Shown here: positions 62,964 to 64,000 of the stretch, in pieces | How positions within the stretch are numbered: position 1 is the stretch's first letter | Layout: each line of letters begins with the position of its first letter | Origin: an uncultured Cellulomonadaceae bacterium | Lineage (GTDB): Bacteria > Actinomycetota > Actinomycetes > Actinomycetales > Cellulomonadaceae | Reading direction: 5' to 3' | Length of the DNA stretch: 64,000 nt | Assembly: GCA_947495165.1 (NCBI GenBank) | Contig: CANLXM010000001.1 | Span: 1 to 64,000, forward strand | Notes under the pieces: generated by a model | What the model was told of the DNA's origin: nothing | The model's input: the letters and a program-made list of their open reading frames with translations, nothing else | The model's database searches: none | Program-made: the position numbers and the translations under genes

Positions 62964-64000
62964 GACTGCCACCGGACGTACCGGAGGCCCCGGCCCGGCC
63001 TGCTCGACTCAGTCCAACCGAGAATCCCGTGCGAGTTCACCACGACGTCGCCCAGGAGCGAGGGCAGCTCCCAGACGGTCGCGGCGTCGGGGTCCAGGAC
63101 GAAGTGGGTGCTGCCCTGCTCCGCATACGGGTCGTCGGACCACACCACGAGGTCGGAGCCCCCGCTGGCGTGTCCCGCGCCGGGCGACTCCGGGTCCGCG
63201 GGGGTCGAACGCCCCACGCCGACGACCCTCCGGTCCGTCGGGTGCACCGCGAGGACCGCCTCGGGCGAGGAGAGGACCAACCACTCGCCCGCGGCGCCGT
63301 CCAGCACCAGCGGCGAGTCGGCGGGCAGGACGAGCACCGGAGACCCGTCGACCCGGCGGATCTCCGTCCCAGCTCCGGCCGCAGACTCGCCGCGCACGTA
63401 GACGGCGTCGGTCGTCGCCACCTGTTCCCACACCCCGACGTCCTCCACCCGCGTGTCCCCACCGACGAGACCACGGGACACGAGCACCCACCCGTATCCG
63501 CTGCTCAGGGCAGCGTCGTCGAGGGGGATCGAGAGGTAGACCCGCCCGCCGAGCGTGAGCGGCGCGGGTCCCCCGTTGATGTGGCTCGGGCCGCCGAGGG
63601 CGTGCTCGTGGACCGCACTCCAGTCTTCGGCAGAGGACGCCACGACGGACACCGCCCCGTCGCCGTCAGCCGTCAGCACCTGCCACCCGATGGCTCCGCC
63701 GTCGGCCTCGAACTCCATCGTCCAGACGAACCTCTGGCCGTCGACAGCAACCTTGCTCGTGAGCACCGCGGTCGACTCCGACCCCGGGACCACGCCGGCC
63801 ATGTCGAAGGGGCGGTACGGCTCGCCCCCCTGGGGCCCGACGAGCCCCATCGTGTCCCTCCACCGCTCTCCGTCCTCGGTCGCGATCTGCTCGCCGCGGA
63901 CCACCATGGATCCGTCGCCCAGGACCGCCAGCGGCCACGTCGTGGACGGCGCGGGGGACGCGAACGGCAGGAAGTCCTCACCCTCGACCGCGCGCAGGAC
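62960..64000 (-). CDS. lipoprotein-type paralogue, 5' end outside the window
   Basis: Partial: 346 codons visible, running off the right edge with no start. It matches the downstream gene segment by segment: WPLAVLGDGSMVVRGEQ, GWQVLTADGDGAVSVVASSAEDWS, VLVSRGLVGGDTRVE, DGAAGEWLVLSSPEAVLAV, STHFVLDPDAATVWELP, ILGWTESSRPGRGLRYVRWQ. Tandem duplication followed by divergence. A signal peptide and lipid Cys are expected beyond the edge. Function unknown; propeller-like fold inferred from the repeating strand pattern. Confidence 0.8.
   Translation of the reverse strand, partial: VLRAVEGEDFLPFASPAPSTTWPLAVLGDGSMVVRGEQIATEDGERWRDTMGLVGPQGGEPYRPFDMAGVVPGSESTAVLTSKVAVDGQRFVWTMEFEADGGAIGWQVLTADGDGAVSVVASSAEDWSAVHEHALGGPSHINGGPAPLTLGGRVYLSIPLDDAALSSGYGWVLVSRGLVGGDTRVEDVGVWEQVATTDAVYVRGESAAGAGTEIRRVDGSPVLVLPADSPLVLDGAAGEWLVLSSPEAVLAVHPTDRRVVGVGRSTPADPESPGAGHASGGSDLVVWSDDPYAEQGSTHFVLDPDAATVWELPSLLGDVVVNSHGILGWTESSRPGRGLRYVRWQS

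Overview
The window reads as chromosome of a high-GC Gram-positive bacterium, most probably a Micrococcales actinobacterium close to Cellulomonadaceae (inferred, not searched). Signs visible in the sequence: very high GC, many GTG starts, dense operons with 4-nt start/stop overlaps, an actinobacterial-type rRNA promoter region, a coproporphyrin-dependent haem pathway (hemQ), CsoR copper control, and many genes whose start codon lies 6-7 nt after a TANNNT box, as in leaderless transcription.

Layout. 1-320 (minus): tandem promoters and leader of an rRNA operon whose 16S gene lies left of the window. 379-3000: GH13 alpha-glucosidase and a YgjV-like membrane/GNAT-like protein. 3035-6701 (minus): three-gene branched-chain 2-oxoacid dehydrogenase operon (E1 alpha, E1 beta, E2) behind two tandem palindromes. 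6794-12062: hisC-type aminotransferase, small membrane protein, purB, large secreted protein. 12099-22072: haem biosynthesis, hemA divergent from hemE-hemY-hemQ-hemH-hemC-hemD-hemB-hemL, enough genes to go from glutamyl-tRNA to haem. 22147-26682 (minus): MFS transporter and an opuAA-AB-AC-like osmolyte ABC operon. 27122-28938: secreted protein, PadR regulator with membrane partner, small protein. 28945-32198: copper module csoR-copZ-copA with two CsoR-type operators. 32264-34915 (minus): ABC-2 exporter with its winged-helix regulator and a membrane protein. 35027-38424: CPBP protein and a large flippase/pseudokinase fusion. 38517-40008: rpmF, HU and an anti-sigma-type ATPase. 40114-44333: MalY-like C-S lyase, HAD phosphatase, YigZ/IMPACT protein and small or secreted proteins. 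44397-50657: lipoproteins, AzlC/AzlD branched-chain exporter, L-asparaginase, FUSC-like protein, NmrA-like protein. 50736-55910: M18 aminopeptidase, DUF952, GNAT, ABC exporter, TIGR04222-like protein. 55996-64000: lipoprotein, NarL-type two-component system, DUF2254 protein, GNAT, glyoxalase-like protein and two tandem paralogous lipoproteins, the upstream one cut by the right edge.

No tRNA, CRISPR array, prophage, transposase or restriction system was found. The most unusual signals are palindromic elements, two of them translated in frame inside conserved enzymes (copA and asparaginase), a four-unit inverted/direct repeat at 45911-45978, a 49-nt near-perfect palindrome after opuAC, a pseudokinase embedded in a flippase-like protein, and the recurrent leaderless promoter architecture.
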